A stretch of DNA of 60,000 bases from Polytrichum commune (lineage: Eukaryota > Streptophyta > Polytrichopsida > Polytrichales > Polytrichaceae), in contig OX485807.1 in NCBI GenBank assembly GCA_950295325.1, positions 48,454,440 to 48,514,439 on the forward strand, read 5' to 3'. Shown in pieces: positions 1 through 11,245 of the stretch. The notes below the pieces were generated by a model. That model was not told where the DNA came from and did no database searches. It worked only from the letters and a program-made list of their open reading frames with translations. Position 1 is the stretch's first letter; the number at the start of each line of letters is the position of its first letter. A program made the translations under genes and the position numbers.

Positions 1-30
1 CAAAGCCTCAACAACCAGATCTGAACCCCA

Positions 31-273
31 GTGGAGAGGAGTCCCGAGATCGCCACCAAACCAGCACCGAAAGGCAACCCTAGCAGCCGCACAAGAGAAC
101 CAGAGCAGAGCAAGCCCGAGACCGACACCAGCACAGCACCGCAAGGAAACCCTAGCAACCGCGCAAGAAAGCCAAAGAAGAGCAACACCAACAGCCAAAC
201 TAACGAGCAAGCAGCAAAGCAAGAAGAGGAGCAAACCAGATCTAGATCGCGGCGACACAAGAAGAGGACATGA
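31..273 (+). other. 80-codon basic ORF in the LINE leader
   Basis: A short open frame rich in Lys, Arg, Glu and Pro. It contains an imperfect internal duplication (a GNPSSR-type block recurs as GNPSNR) and ends in an Arg/Lys-rich tail. I do not recognise it. It lies ahead of ORF1 in the LINE and may be leader sequence, an upstream ORF, or the tail of something beginning outside the window. Nothing shows that it is translated. Confidence 0.25.
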
Positions 274-279
274 GCCAAC

Positions 280-1147
280 AACAACACATGCTTCAACATG
301 CAACCTCGGCACCAATGCTTTACTTACAATACTCAAATGGGTGCTCATAAGCATTTTTTTCCTGTGTGGATACACACACCACAATGCTCCACACAATGGC
401 CACTCACCACCACTCAAACACAAGCTGCCACCACCAAACTGCCACTACACAATGCAACCACTCACACTACATCCACTAAGCTATCTTCCCCCAATACACC
501 CACAAAACTTTCACTCCACAATGCCAACTCACTCACCTACAAGCTGCCCCTCACTACTAATCTACATAAAGCACCCCTCAACCTATCACCTAAGACCACC
601 TCCAAAGCCCACCAATACTCCATGCATGAAATCGCCGCCATCGCCACCCACACACCACAAACACACAAACCACAAGGTAAGCAAAAATAATTGCACCTAC
701 CACCAAGCATTCACACAAAATAGGAAACAACCCAAAAACAAACCCACATTACCTACACACTTACCTCCAAATATGTCTTGCCGCCGCCCCCCGCCCCGGC
801 ATGCGGTCGCATGTCAGCATCCACCAAGCCGGCACCTCACAAAACCACGCACAAAACAAACCCAACACTGCCAAACCCACCTCAAGACAACACATACACC
901 CAAATACAAACACCCACACCAGACCCTACTCCCAAACCGCACAGCCCACCACCTCAAACACACACACAATCCAGATCCCCACAACCCAAAAAACACACTC
1001 CGCCACCAGAATTCCCAATCCAACAAGAAAATACACCCAATCACACCCCCCCACTACCACACCCTCTACCACCCACCATGCTTACAAATACCTCCAGCAC
1101 TTACAACTCCCAACACTCACCACACAGCTCTCATTCAACCCTCCACA
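280..1147 (+). other. C/A-rich LINE leader, no convincing gene
   Basis: The plus strand here is almost entirely C and A with very little G. This keeps several frames open by composition alone, so the overlapping Pro/His/Thr-rich reading frames are not credible proteins. I treat the stretch as the 5' untranslated leader of the LINE. Confidence 0.5.
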
Positions 1148-3548
1148 ATGGCCACCCACAACTCTACTCCCTCTACCGAACAGGATAGCCATACAGCCAC
1201 AGGAAGCAGACCGGAGCAGGACCAGCAAGAGAAGAGACACAGTAGTACTCCAGCAGACCTAGAAGCAGCAGCTCACTGGCGACGACACCTCGCCAACGGA
1301 CCCAAGCAGAGAGACTATGCTGCCAAGACCTACAGGGGCACAGCCAGGAGCGGCGAGGCTTCACCGAATTCGGCGACGAAGGGAGGACAGGCGAGCGCAA
1401 CGGCTCTCAGCAACGGTCAGGCGGGAGCGCGGGAGGGCGGCTAGTAAGCAGGGGCCTACCACCAGAGCCAGGCAGCGGACTTCCACCAGTAGCCAAGCGG
1501 CAACAGGGACCAGCAACAGGAGCATTGGGAGGAGACGGGCCCTAATACAAACATATAGCGATGAGGAAGACAACCCAGCTGCCCCACTAGCCAATCAACT
1601 AGCGCCGCTAAGAGTACACTCCACACCCTCTCATGATTTAGATATAGACATGCAACTAGAAGATGTGTCCCCCGAGCACGGCGGAAGCTCACTTCAATTA
1701 TCCACATCGCAAGATGACTACCCCGCCGCTCCGAACCAAGCCGTCATGTCTATATCACGTCTAGAAGCCATCAACTTAGCCGAAACCACGCCCACACCAC
1801 AAGCTAGGGAGGAACCCATCATTGACACCCAAAGTGCCAAGAGAAGGAGGAGCGAAGCGGGGAGACAAGTCACCCACACCAACACCATCCCATCTCCAAG
1901 CACGAAATCCAAAGAGGCCATTCCTAGCATAGACATAGTGGCACACATGTGGCTAGGATTCTCCATCCATGAGGACATGGCCACAAAAAAGGGCAAGGAG
2001 ACCATACGAGAGCACCGCACCAATGAAGAGTTTGCACGCCTAGGGACTCCCGCAAGAGAAATCATCGACTTCAAGACACTCCGGAGGGCATTCCCAAGGG
2101 TACCACAAGCATTGTACCCTAACGAGAGGCCGGACGCGGTCCCCGGCAATCACCTCCATTTTACTCAAATCCCAAGACAAGAGACAACCGATCCCACAAC
2201 CGGTCTAGCCAACGGTTTCCACATCACAATCCGATACGACCACGGCTTCAAAGGCATCACTAGGCAAGAAGCAAGGGGAGCATGCTTGGAGCGACTCCAC
2301 CAAATGGACATCCCCCTAGGCACCACGTATTCCAACCCAATCGATATCGGGATCAATGCCGTCACCAAGAATTGGGCGGGATTCATAAAGGTACACCTCA
2401 AAAATCCCCAACAAGATGGCATGTCACTCCTTAGAGGCCATAGAGCATTTGTTATGACAATGGATAACGGTGAGAGAGTTATAGGTAAAGTAGAAAAATG
2501 ATATGAATTAGTTACCAAGGCTCGTAACCTCCGGTTACATCTCAAGGGTGAAACCCTCCGACATGAGCTTGCCTCCACCATCTTTGAGTCTCTAGTGCAA
2601 GATAGTTACTATAATGGCCACCAACATGAATTCATGGGGCTTACCAAGCCGGAACTCGATAAGAATTTCGCCTTCCTTACCTTAACTACGGAGGAAGCTA
2701 GGGACATAGTTCTTAAAGAGGGACTCACCTACCAAAACGAGAAACTACAAGTGAGCATTACCCGCGACCGGAGCGGTGGTAACACCTCGGAGCTCCGCAT
2801 TAGCACAACTCTTGTGGCTAACAACTTACCACAACGCGAGCCACAAACCGCCATCATCAAAGCCATCAAGCAACTTTTTGGCGCGGATAATGTCGTTGGC
2901 TTTAGCTTTGGTAACAACCACCAAGACACCACCAACAAACAAGCGGGGTGGTGCCATATACAATGTTTAAACACCGCGGTCTACACGGAGTGGATCCATA
3001 AGTCTACATTCATCCTTGGCCGCCGCATTGACTTCATCCCGCATCGTGGTAGCATCGACGGATCGGACCCCAACAAAACGGCCATACGCCTTGCCCAAGC
3101 TCCCGCACGAGAAGCCATCGCGGAAAAGGTCCAAGCCATGGGTAATGCCACTAATCCTAACCCACTCCTCACCGAGAAGTACCTCACGAGGACCATGAAG
3201 GAATTTGAGGAGAAACTAGACGAGAAGTTTGGCTCACTCACTACCTCCATCAACCATCACACGGACCGTCGACACGACGCAACCACAACAACCCTCACCA
3301 ACCACTCCACCAACCTACATGCGCTCCTCGGTACGATAGCACATGAATTCCAACAATCCAATATTCGCATGCAAGGCATCATCAACGGCCTCTCCACCGC
3401 CACCTCGGACATGTTGCTTAAAACCGCCCCGCCACCAACACCACAAGGCCCACACATGACCGCCCCACCACTACCACTCCAAGCTCCACCGGGCTTCCAA
3501 AGCAACCCACCAATGTACCACCAAGGATCCCACACATTTAATGGATAG
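1148..3548 (+). pseudogene. LINE ORF1, RRM-like RNA-binding protein, interrupted
   Basis: The presumed nucleic-acid-binding (RNP) protein of the LINE. The main frame runs from ATG 1317 to TAG 3546-3548 with one internal TGA at 2499-2501. Reading resumes in the same frame beyond it, so the two halves are one ORF. A second ATG at 1148, in another frame, opens a plausible N-terminus beginning MATHNSTPSTEQ and ending at 1444, so a one-base indel between about 1320 and 1440 is possible. A basic KRRR cluster could be a nuclear signal. Around 2811-3050 the order LVANNLP, then AGWCHIQCLN, then RRIDFIPH fits the RNP2/RNP1 layout of an RRM. A second RRM-like stretch (NFAFLTLTTEEARD) precedes it. The C-terminus is a helical, then Pro-rich tail. 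No CCHC knuckle is seen. Confidence 0.75.
2499..2501 (+). other. In-frame TGA in LINE ORF1
   Basis: The codon TGA follows GKVEK and is followed in the same frame by coherent ORF1 sequence (YELVTKARNLR). One C-to-T change from CGA (Arg) explains it, as expected from deamination of a methylated CpG. Confidence 0.8.
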
Positions 3549-3846
3549 CTCCCCCATAGCATACAATAAATGTTCCCTCTATACTATATGTTCTATTTTG
3601 TTTTTCCTATGCAATAAAGAGTTCAAGACATTCATACTACCACTAGGGCTCATATATATTGCATATACCCTCTTATACTACCTTCCTAACAAAAAAATAA
3701 CAATACACCACAACCATCATACACAACCACCACACATAAACATACTCAAACCCACCAACCTAACTACCATAACCCCCCAAATGAACACCCCCAAAAGAAG
3801 ACCTCACACCCCCACCCGAAACCACACTCCCACCACAAAAGAATAA
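3541..3846 (+). CDS. Small hydrophobic ORF overlapping the ORF1 stop
   Basis: A 101-codon frame whose ATG (3541-3543) overlaps the last codons of ORF1, whose TAG is at 3546-3548. Its N-terminal 45 residues are hydrophobic (ICSILFFLCN, then PLGLIYIAYTLLYYLP), which would suit one or two membrane segments. The rest is His/Pro/Thr-rich, like the surrounding C/A-rich DNA. It lies in a third frame, between ORF1 and ORF2. I do not recognise a family. It may simply be an intercistronic spacer that happens to stay open, so treat it as hypothetical. Confidence 0.3.
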   Translation: MDSSPIAYNKCSLYTICSILFFLCNKEFKTFILPLGLIYIAYTLLYYLPNKKITIHHNHHTQPPHINILKPTNLTTITPQMNTPKRRPHTPTRNHTPTTKE

Positions 3847-4342
3847 AACCAACTAGCATCACAATCCTACTATGGATAGGCTACCTCCCCCTCGCCAACC
3901 AAACAAACCCTATACACCATCTCCCATATGCTTTCCACACCCACACTCATATGGCTTCCCCACAATACACACTCCCCACGAATGCAACATCACACAAAAA
4001 ACACATCCAAAATCACACACATTTAAACCCCCCCTCAATATACTAAGACACCAAGCTCCTACACCACACTTCCCCACCAACCCCCGCATCACAAAAAAAA
4101 CATACTCACACACCACAAGTCAAACTAGCCACAAAAGAGGCACCTCACATACATATATCACACATAAGCACATCCACAATGCATATACTACCTACCACAA
4201 TACACCCCCACTAATCGCCCCAATCAACACATTAACCCACATTGGCAACATATGCTACATAACACACACATACCAAAAATCCCCAAAACTTAAAAACATA
4301 CGATACTATACCTGGAACAATTCCACACTCATCCTTCAACAC

Positions 4343-4369
4343 GGAGACATTGAACTAAATCTAGGTCCG
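4343..4369 (+). other. 2A-like motif in ORF2 (GDIELNLGP)
   Basis: In ORF2, codons 158-166 read GDIELNLGP, preceded by LILQH. The 2A 'ribosome-skipping' consensus is a D-x-E-x-N-P-G-P end after a Leu-rich helix. The match is complete except that the first Pro is Leu. That codon is CTA, one C-to-T change from a Pro codon. 2A-like motifs are established in AP-endonuclease LINEs of animals and trypanosomes. With Leu at this position, skipping is not expected in this copy. Confidence 0.6.
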
Positions 4370-4978
4370 CTATCAACCATCCTCAATAATCTCCCCCAAG
4401 CATACAAACTCAGACAAAAACATTATTTCATACCAAACACACTAACGCTCAAACCTAAATATACACACTTAGAACAAATGTTCGAACCTTACATAAACCC
4501 AAGCACACTTAACCCCCCACAACAAAACCTACTACACCTACAACAACACCTTTCACTACTCTCACAATATCCCACAAAACATCACATATATGCACTAATC
4601 ATAGCCTATAGTCCCATACCTCAAATATGCAACCAACAAATGACCCAAAATTTAGACCCAAGATACCTAACCATACTAAGAAGACTCCACTCCCTCCCAG
4701 AAAGCGCACCAACAAGCACCATAACACAAGCCTACCCTAATATTAACGACAACACAATCACACATGCCTATTCCCACATCAATGACAACATTGCTAGAGG
4801 CAAAGAAACAAACCTACAAGACATAAAAACAAAACTACCTCACGTACCCCGGAAAATCCTCGAATAACTCACCAAATGCATCCAACCAATAAGGGGATAT
4901 CACCCACACATCCAAACCACCAACACCAACCACACACCACAAACTAATACGACTCCATATGACCAGCAAACAACGACA

Positions 4979-5740
4979 TTGAAGGTAATCACATGGAACA
5001 CAGGATGCATAAGCTCCAGCCTACCAGGTATCCAAGAACTTACGCAAACCCTACCCACAGACCCACACATCATACTCATACAAGAAACCAAAATTCAAAA
5101 ACTAAAATCCACAACATACATTGATAGAAAACTACAAAGCTACAAAATCATTTACAACAACTCCAACAACCTAACCAACAAACAAAATCGATTTTCCGGA
5201 CCCACCACGACAAGAGGAGGCATACTCGCAATGATACCTAAAATCATATACACAAACGAAAACATTACCAAAATACCCACCCCGAGCCCAATATCACACT
5301 ACTTACAAGCTATCCTTATCAACAATAAACCCATCACACCAATACTCCTCCTAAATATGTATATGCCATCACACCCGCATGACATACACCTTATACAAGA
5401 CATCCAAAAAGAACTTCAAACTCTAACCCTCCGCCACCACAACCACCACATTATCCTAGCAGGAGACTTTAACCGAGACATACTACTCAAAGGAAGATCA
5501 TCCAATGGCCAAATCTCCCCCCCTAACCAAGAAGACTACGAATGGGCCCACTTCACAAGCACCCTTGGACTCCACCCGATAAACAACCAAGCACAATTCA
5601 CAAGACAAGGGGGCCACAACTACACATCAACTAGCCACATTGATGGCTTCTACTCAAACCACAACAACACACAATGTCACACCATACTGAACCTTAACCA
5701 AAACTACGACCACTACCCGGTACAACTCCAACTACCCACT
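4979..5740 (+). other. AP-type (exonuclease-endonuclease-phosphatase fold) endonuclease domain
   Basis: Part of ORF2. The ordered motifs of an APE/EEP nuclease are visible: ITWNTG near the start, an IQETK Glu near 5083, AGDFN at 5459-5473, SHIDGF around 5636-5647 and YDHYPV around 5705-5719. These supply the metal-binding and catalytic Asn, Glu, Asp and His residues expected of the family that nicks the target DNA for target-primed reverse transcription. The domain itself contains no stop, although TAA codons precede and follow it. Confidence 0.85.
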
Positions 5741-6599
5741 AATAGCATTGCCCTTAAAGAAACAACCATCCCCCCCACCAACCCCCGCATCATATACCCC
5801 ATACCCCCCACTAACCTCCAAAACCTCCAAACAACCTTCCTAGAAGAACAAAACCTAGAAATAGAAAACCTCACTAGACTACTACAACAAGAACGACTCA
5901 CACATACTCAATGGGAAGACGCACAAAATAAATTCCAAAACATCATAAATTCTCTCAGCCAATGTATAGAAAAAACGTGCATGACAACACCCACACCTCC
6001 CCTCACCACTAGAGCCAAAACCCAAGGAGGATTCCTACCTCGAAAACAACAAAAATTATGGAAACACCACCTTAAAATATATCACGGAGCACGCAAAGCC
6101 ATTCGAGCTGCCTGTCAACACCCCCATACCCACCTCCAAAACCACCCCAACATTAGATCCTTGACACTAATAAACAACCTAGACATCCCCCCTCTCCCTA
6201 CAAACCCCACAGAACATACATAATGGATAGAGAAAATAGCTAACATAGGAAGGAAAGCAAAAACCGAAGCACACAAAATAATAGTCAAACAGACCACAAT
6301 CAACTGCAAAGCCGCAATCACAAAATATAGAGCATTACTCAACATAAAACCTAAAACCATACACAAAAAGATATTTCACCCAACAATTGAAAGTTCCCTA
6401 GATTGCATACAAAATTCCAATGGGGACATCCTAACCAAACCCCCAGATATAGCCAACGAAATATATTACACACAACAAGCATCCTTCCAGAGACAAACAC
6501 CACTATGCAGTGACATCACAGATCACCCAAACACATGTCAATGCGCGATCCGTAAATACCCTTGGCACACACACAACGGCATAATACTAGACAAAAGAG

Positions 6600-7700
6600 G
6601 CCCCCATAACACATCTATAGGCACCCAATTTACAAGGGCAATCTACGACAATTGCGTCAAAAGATTAACTAGAGGCAAAGCCCCCGGCCCCGATAACATT
6701 CCCAACGACATACTTAAAGCATTACCATTACAATGCCAAGACCTCATCTTCTTATTTTGTCAACATTGCTACAAACAAAGGGAAATCCCAACCTCTTGGA
6801 AACATAGTAAAACCATCTTACTCCATAAGAAAGACAACCCTATACACCTCACCAACTATAGACCGATAGCACTAGCTAATACTATATATAAGTTATACAC
6901 TAGCACCATAACGGCTCTTCTCACGAGCTACGGGGAACAACACAAAATAATACACTTTAGTCAAGAAGGTTTCCGACCACAAAGAAACACCTCCAGACAA
7001 TTACAAACGATAATCGCAGCCCTAGAAGACGCCAAACTCACCAACAAAGACATCTACCTTATCTACATCGACTTCCGAAACGCCTTCGGATCCATCGACC
7101 ACGTAAGACTACTAGCCTTAATGGAGGATCTAGGCTACCCCGCCGACGCCGTTGAAATAGTCGGCAACATATACAAAGATTCCACCACCTCTTTCACAGG
7201 CAATCACTTCGGCACAACACCCCCAGTAACAATTAGCCGGGGCACCATCCAAGGGGACACACTTAGCCCATACTTATTCATAATATTCCTCGAACCATTG
7301 CTAAGATGGTTAGAAAAAGATGACATGGGTTATCACTTTACTACATCTACCTCTTCATGCACCACTACCGCCTACGCCGACGACCTAGCAATCTTCACCG
7401 ACAATATCAAACACATCCAACCACAAATACTTAAACTACAAAAATTCGCCGAATGGTCATATATGGACCTAAATCTCTCCAAATGCGCCCTTACGGGATG
7501 CCCCAATAAATCAAAACTTAAACCAAACACCTTCAAAGCCTACATACAATCACAAAACATCACCTACAAAGAAAAAAACCTCCCCACCCTCACACAAAAT
7601 GAATCATACGCATACCTAGGCATCCAACTAATACCATCCCTCAAATGGAACCTTCAAAAATAAATTACACTCCAAAAGGCCAAACAACAATGCACCCTAC
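6600..7700 (+). other. Reverse transcriptase domain of the LINE
   Basis: Part of ORF2. Recognisable RT blocks in order: KAPGPDNIPNDIL; YRPIALANTIYKL; a GFRPQRNT block; motif A IDFRNAF with its Asp at 7070-7072; motif B IQGDTLSPYLF; and the catalytic box AYADD, with YADD at 7373-7384. The thumb region continues to about 7700, where the TAA at 7661-7663 falls. The catalytic Asp triad is intact, so the only lesion in the domain is the stop. Confidence 0.9.
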
Positions 7701-9820
7701 TAACTCTCTCCCCAGCCAGTCTTAAACAAAAAATTAACATCCTGAACACGGTCATAAAACCTCGTATAGCCTACGCATACTATGCAGTCCCTTTCTCCAA
7801 ACCCGATATCATAAAACTAGATAAAATCATAGGTAGACTAACCAAAGAAATCTGCAAAATACCCAAAAGCACGGCCAATATCCTAACACACCTCCCCCAT
7901 GAAAACTTTGGCATAAATGTAACCTCCCTCCTACCAGATTATATACACTGCATAGGTCAACAACTTATCCAAGCCCTCAATGACCCCGGCCAACTAGGAC
8001 ACATATACCAAGGCCTAACCAAATACATAGTAGCCAAATACGGAGGCTCGCTACACCTCTCTAAACTAAAACAACAAGCATGCACAAGATCTCCCATAGC
8101 AAGAACCCTCTTCCTATTGAACAAAGAATATGAGATCCACGTCACCACAACAAATCGCGGATTCTCCCTCCATAAAACCCCCATAGAACAAATGTGGATA
8201 TCCCAACAAACATACGCCAACCTCACCGACGCTTCCAAAATAAAATCACATAAATACCTAGCCAAACTATACACACATGGAATAACAACAATAACGCAAA
8301 TTCAAAATAAAGAAACCACGGCCATCCTAACCTCTGAAGAATTCCGGGCCATTTACAACCATACGTCCAAGACCATAAAATAAGCACTACAACACGCCTC
8401 CATAATATTCCCACCAACAATACCACCCACACAACACTTAAATCACACCCACCAAACACAACCAACACACACAAGCATAACGCACACCCCCAACCCCCCC
8501 TCACAACCCACCCTAGGACGAGCAATTCACAACATAACCCAAGAAAAAACCTCCACTAGAAAAGACAAATGGGGAGCACAAGCCATCACAAAGCAATACT
8601 TATGTCAATGGCAAACCCCACATGGAACCACACTACAATGGCGAAAAGAGGAGGACCTCCTACACCCGGACAACATACTACTAGACCACAATCTATTACT
8701 CATCACACAATTTCAAAATGCAACAATGGAACTCCAAGCCATTCAAAAATATGCCACCCACATCACACATACCCAATCGAGAGACAAAAAATACATACGC
8801 CCCCCCATCCACATCACCAACCTACAAACCAACATACAAGAATGCAATCCGGACAAAGACATTCTTAGTACCAAACCTACCATACAAATACACAATCTAG
8901 AATCCAACATACATGACCATAATGGTAAATACATAGCCACAATTACCACGGAACGACTACATTGGTTATGGAACCAATTCATCCACAACAACCAACCCCA
9001 CATAACCAACTTTCTACTACCGCCCCCACAAGACTTCGAAACCGAAATAGTATGGCTCATGCAAAGATACATATCCATACTCCCTAAGAAAAAACCAAAA
9101 ATCATACAACCCAAAAATCAACACCACACGCTACACCCGGACATCACTAAACTACTCATAGAGACATTCCACATCACACACTCATACTACTCATCCCCAC
9201 TCACTTGTCCTATCCAACTCACACAATACAACTCACCACACACCCGAGACATAATATTTGGCTCACTAGGACACGCCCAATCCTCTAAATGGAATGGTAT
9301 AGGTCTAGCATTCCCCACATACCATAACACAACGGTCGAAGCCATACATTGGGCTAGAATGGCGGCCAAAGAAGACACACAAACAAGTACCATATTAATA
9401 ATCAATCACGACGATTGGACACCAAAGAGAATCACACTAAACAATCACCCTGACATGCACACAATAGTAACCATCCCACCACACAGCATCCACTATAACC
9501 CCACGCCCGAATGGCCCAAATACTACCAATACACAGAACCATCCCTTACGTCCATCATCTACATACATAATCAAACAACATTCACACCCACCCCACATTT
9601 CTCACAAGAACTAACAAACATACTAAAAAGAATAACAACCACAAATATCGACACACATCCTATTAAACCCACCCATGCACAATACAACGTTAAATTCTCA
9701 AACAAATGGAAAAACGCCCCTCATGTAAAAATCCTCCCTTCCCCTAACACCACCCCCACACCCCTACCTCCCATATACCACCACATTCACCCCCTCAAAT
9801 TTGACCCACTATCATGCATA

Positions 9821-10225
9821 TACACAGATGGCTCATTCATTCCGCCATCCAAAAACTCCGAAGGACAAATAGTGGGCAATATCGCAGGGTCGGGAGTATA
9901 TAGCCCCAACAACAACACCCAAATCTCAGAAAGACTACCCGGATATCAAAACATCCTAAGAGCCGAACTAAATGCAATCCTCATAGCCATTAAAACCATC
10001 CAAGCCACCCAAAGAGATACACACATATTTACAGATAGCCTTAATAGCATATACTTAATCAATAACCACATACAACACCCAACATCCCAACACCACCACC
10101 CCGACAAACTACTCATCGCTGCCATTGTCAACCAAATATATTGGACCCCACAAATGATCTACATACACAAGGTCAGAGCGCACACAGGCATTAGTGGAAA
10201 TGAAATGGTGGATACACTAGCAAAT
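9821..10225 (+). other. RNase H domain of the LINE
   Basis: Part of ORF2. All four acidic catalytic residues are present: Asp in YTDGSF (9827-9829), Glu in RAELNAI (9965-9967), Asp in FTDSLNS (10034-10036) and Asp in GNEMVDTLA (10211-10213). The HTGISGNE loop supplies the conserved His. This enzyme removes RNA from the RNA:DNA hybrid. The HxGxxGNE loop is of the kind found in I, R1, LOA, Tad and Dualen LINEs. Confidence 0.85.
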
Positions 10226-10582
10226 GCAAGAACACAACAAAACAAACCCGACATCACACCAAGAATACACATAGCCCGCACAACCCCATATTGGTTAGCA
10301 AGCTGTCCAACCGGCACACACGACGGAGCAATCCGTAACCTCCGCACATTCATAACAAAAACACATGAAAGTCAAGAATCCGCATCAGCCAACCAAAAAT
10401 ACCTATACATCAACAAATGGCTATCAAACGAACAAATAAACCAAAAACTGTCAAACCACTTCTGGAAAAGCAAACAGGTCCCCGACACACAAATTACCCA
10501 AACCCTCAAATTTAGATATGCACAATACATGGGCAACCACAGAAAACATATATTTTGGCCTCTCCAATACCCAAATCCTAAT

Positions 10583-10639
10583 TGTACACTATGCCAAAGA
10601 AATGAGAGAGACACATGGCCCCACCTACTATCAACATGC
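10583..10639 (+). other. CCHC zinc knuckle after RNase H
   Basis: Part of ORF2. The spacing is C-x2-C-x9-H-x4-C, starting CTLCQRNERD and ending HLLSTC. Knuckles of this kind precede the restriction-like endonuclease in R2-type elements and are also common near the C-terminus of other LINEs. Confidence 0.75.
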
Positions 10640-10849
10640 GAACACCCTTATTTAAAAGGGCTTAGAATCTCAAAACATAACAAAGCCGTCCACCTGATCA
10701 CACAAACACTACAAGCCAACAAAAATACCCGATTCTTTACTTTGGCCAATGCTGGTAACCTCAACAATCAACCGCCAGACAACACAGTACCCGGATGGCT
10801 CCTAACATGCACATGCCCACAAACGACATGCCACTGCCAAGCCAAACTA

Positions 10850-11080
10850 AGACCTGACATAATGTGCATTATAGGAGCCCACAACCAATCATCAACACCG
10901 ATACTACCCTCCCCTAAACATACACTCCAATTCATCGAATTTACATACTGCCATGACAGATTTCCTGAAGAAGCACTCACCCACAAACACACCAAATATG
11001 ACCCACTCATCAACACCATACAAAACAACGGATGGAAAGTCAACCCCCTAATCACCATCACAGCCGGAGTAAGAGGTGCT
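10850..11080 (+). other. Possible restriction-like endonuclease (RLE) block
   Basis: Part of ORF2, after a Cys-rich CTCPQTTCHC stretch. The residues line up as RPDI (10850-10861), then FIEFTYCHD (10931-10957), then a K-x2-KY pair (KHTKY, 10985-10999) and a GWKV strand. That order (PD, acidic residue, Lys/Lys-Tyr) is the layout of the PD-(D/E)XK-like nuclease of R2 and Dualen elements. I infer a second endonuclease on this basis alone; a structural or profile comparison would be decisive. The alternative is a clade-specific C-terminal domain of unknown role. Confidence 0.5.
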
Positions 11081-11245
11081 ATCCACGAACATTCCATGGA
11101 AAAACTAACCAACCTAAAAATCCCAAAACACAACATTAAAACCCTCATGAAGAAAATACATGAAAATGCCATCAAATATCTCACATACCTCGTCCTAAAC
11201 AAAAGAAAGCTTGATAACAAACAAACCCCTGTCCCCCCACCCTAA

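Larger units (their letters stand above)
3872..11245 (+). pseudogene. LINE ORF2 polyprotein: endonuclease, RT, RNase H, zinc knuckle, RLE-like
   Basis: One frame of 2,458 codons from ATG 3872 (a TAG lies just upstream in frame at 3854-3856) to TAA 11243-11245. It is interrupted only by TAA at 4865, 6221, 7661 and 8381; I read through the intervals and found no frameshift. It would copy the element into DNA at a nicked target. Order: a low-complexity N-terminus; a 2A-like motif (codons 158-166); AP endonuclease (from about codon 370); reverse transcriptase (about 910-1280); RNase H (about 1980-2120); CCHC knuckle (2238-2256); and a C-terminal block with RPD, E and K..KY residues. The codon usage is strongly CAA-rich, which explains why decay produces TAA. 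Not functional as read. Confidence 0.9.

Noticed and set aside
341-1444. 367-codon ORF in the LINE leader as a protein
   Set aside because: It is Pro/His/Thr-rich because the strand lacks G and T. Overlapping frames are equally open. Only its last part (from ATG 1148) might be the ORF1 start.
3872-11245. In-frame TAA codons as evidence of a reassigned genetic code
   Set aside because: The TNL and helicase remnants follow the standard code with TAA used as a stop, and each TAA is one transition from the very common CAA codon, so decay is the simpler reading.
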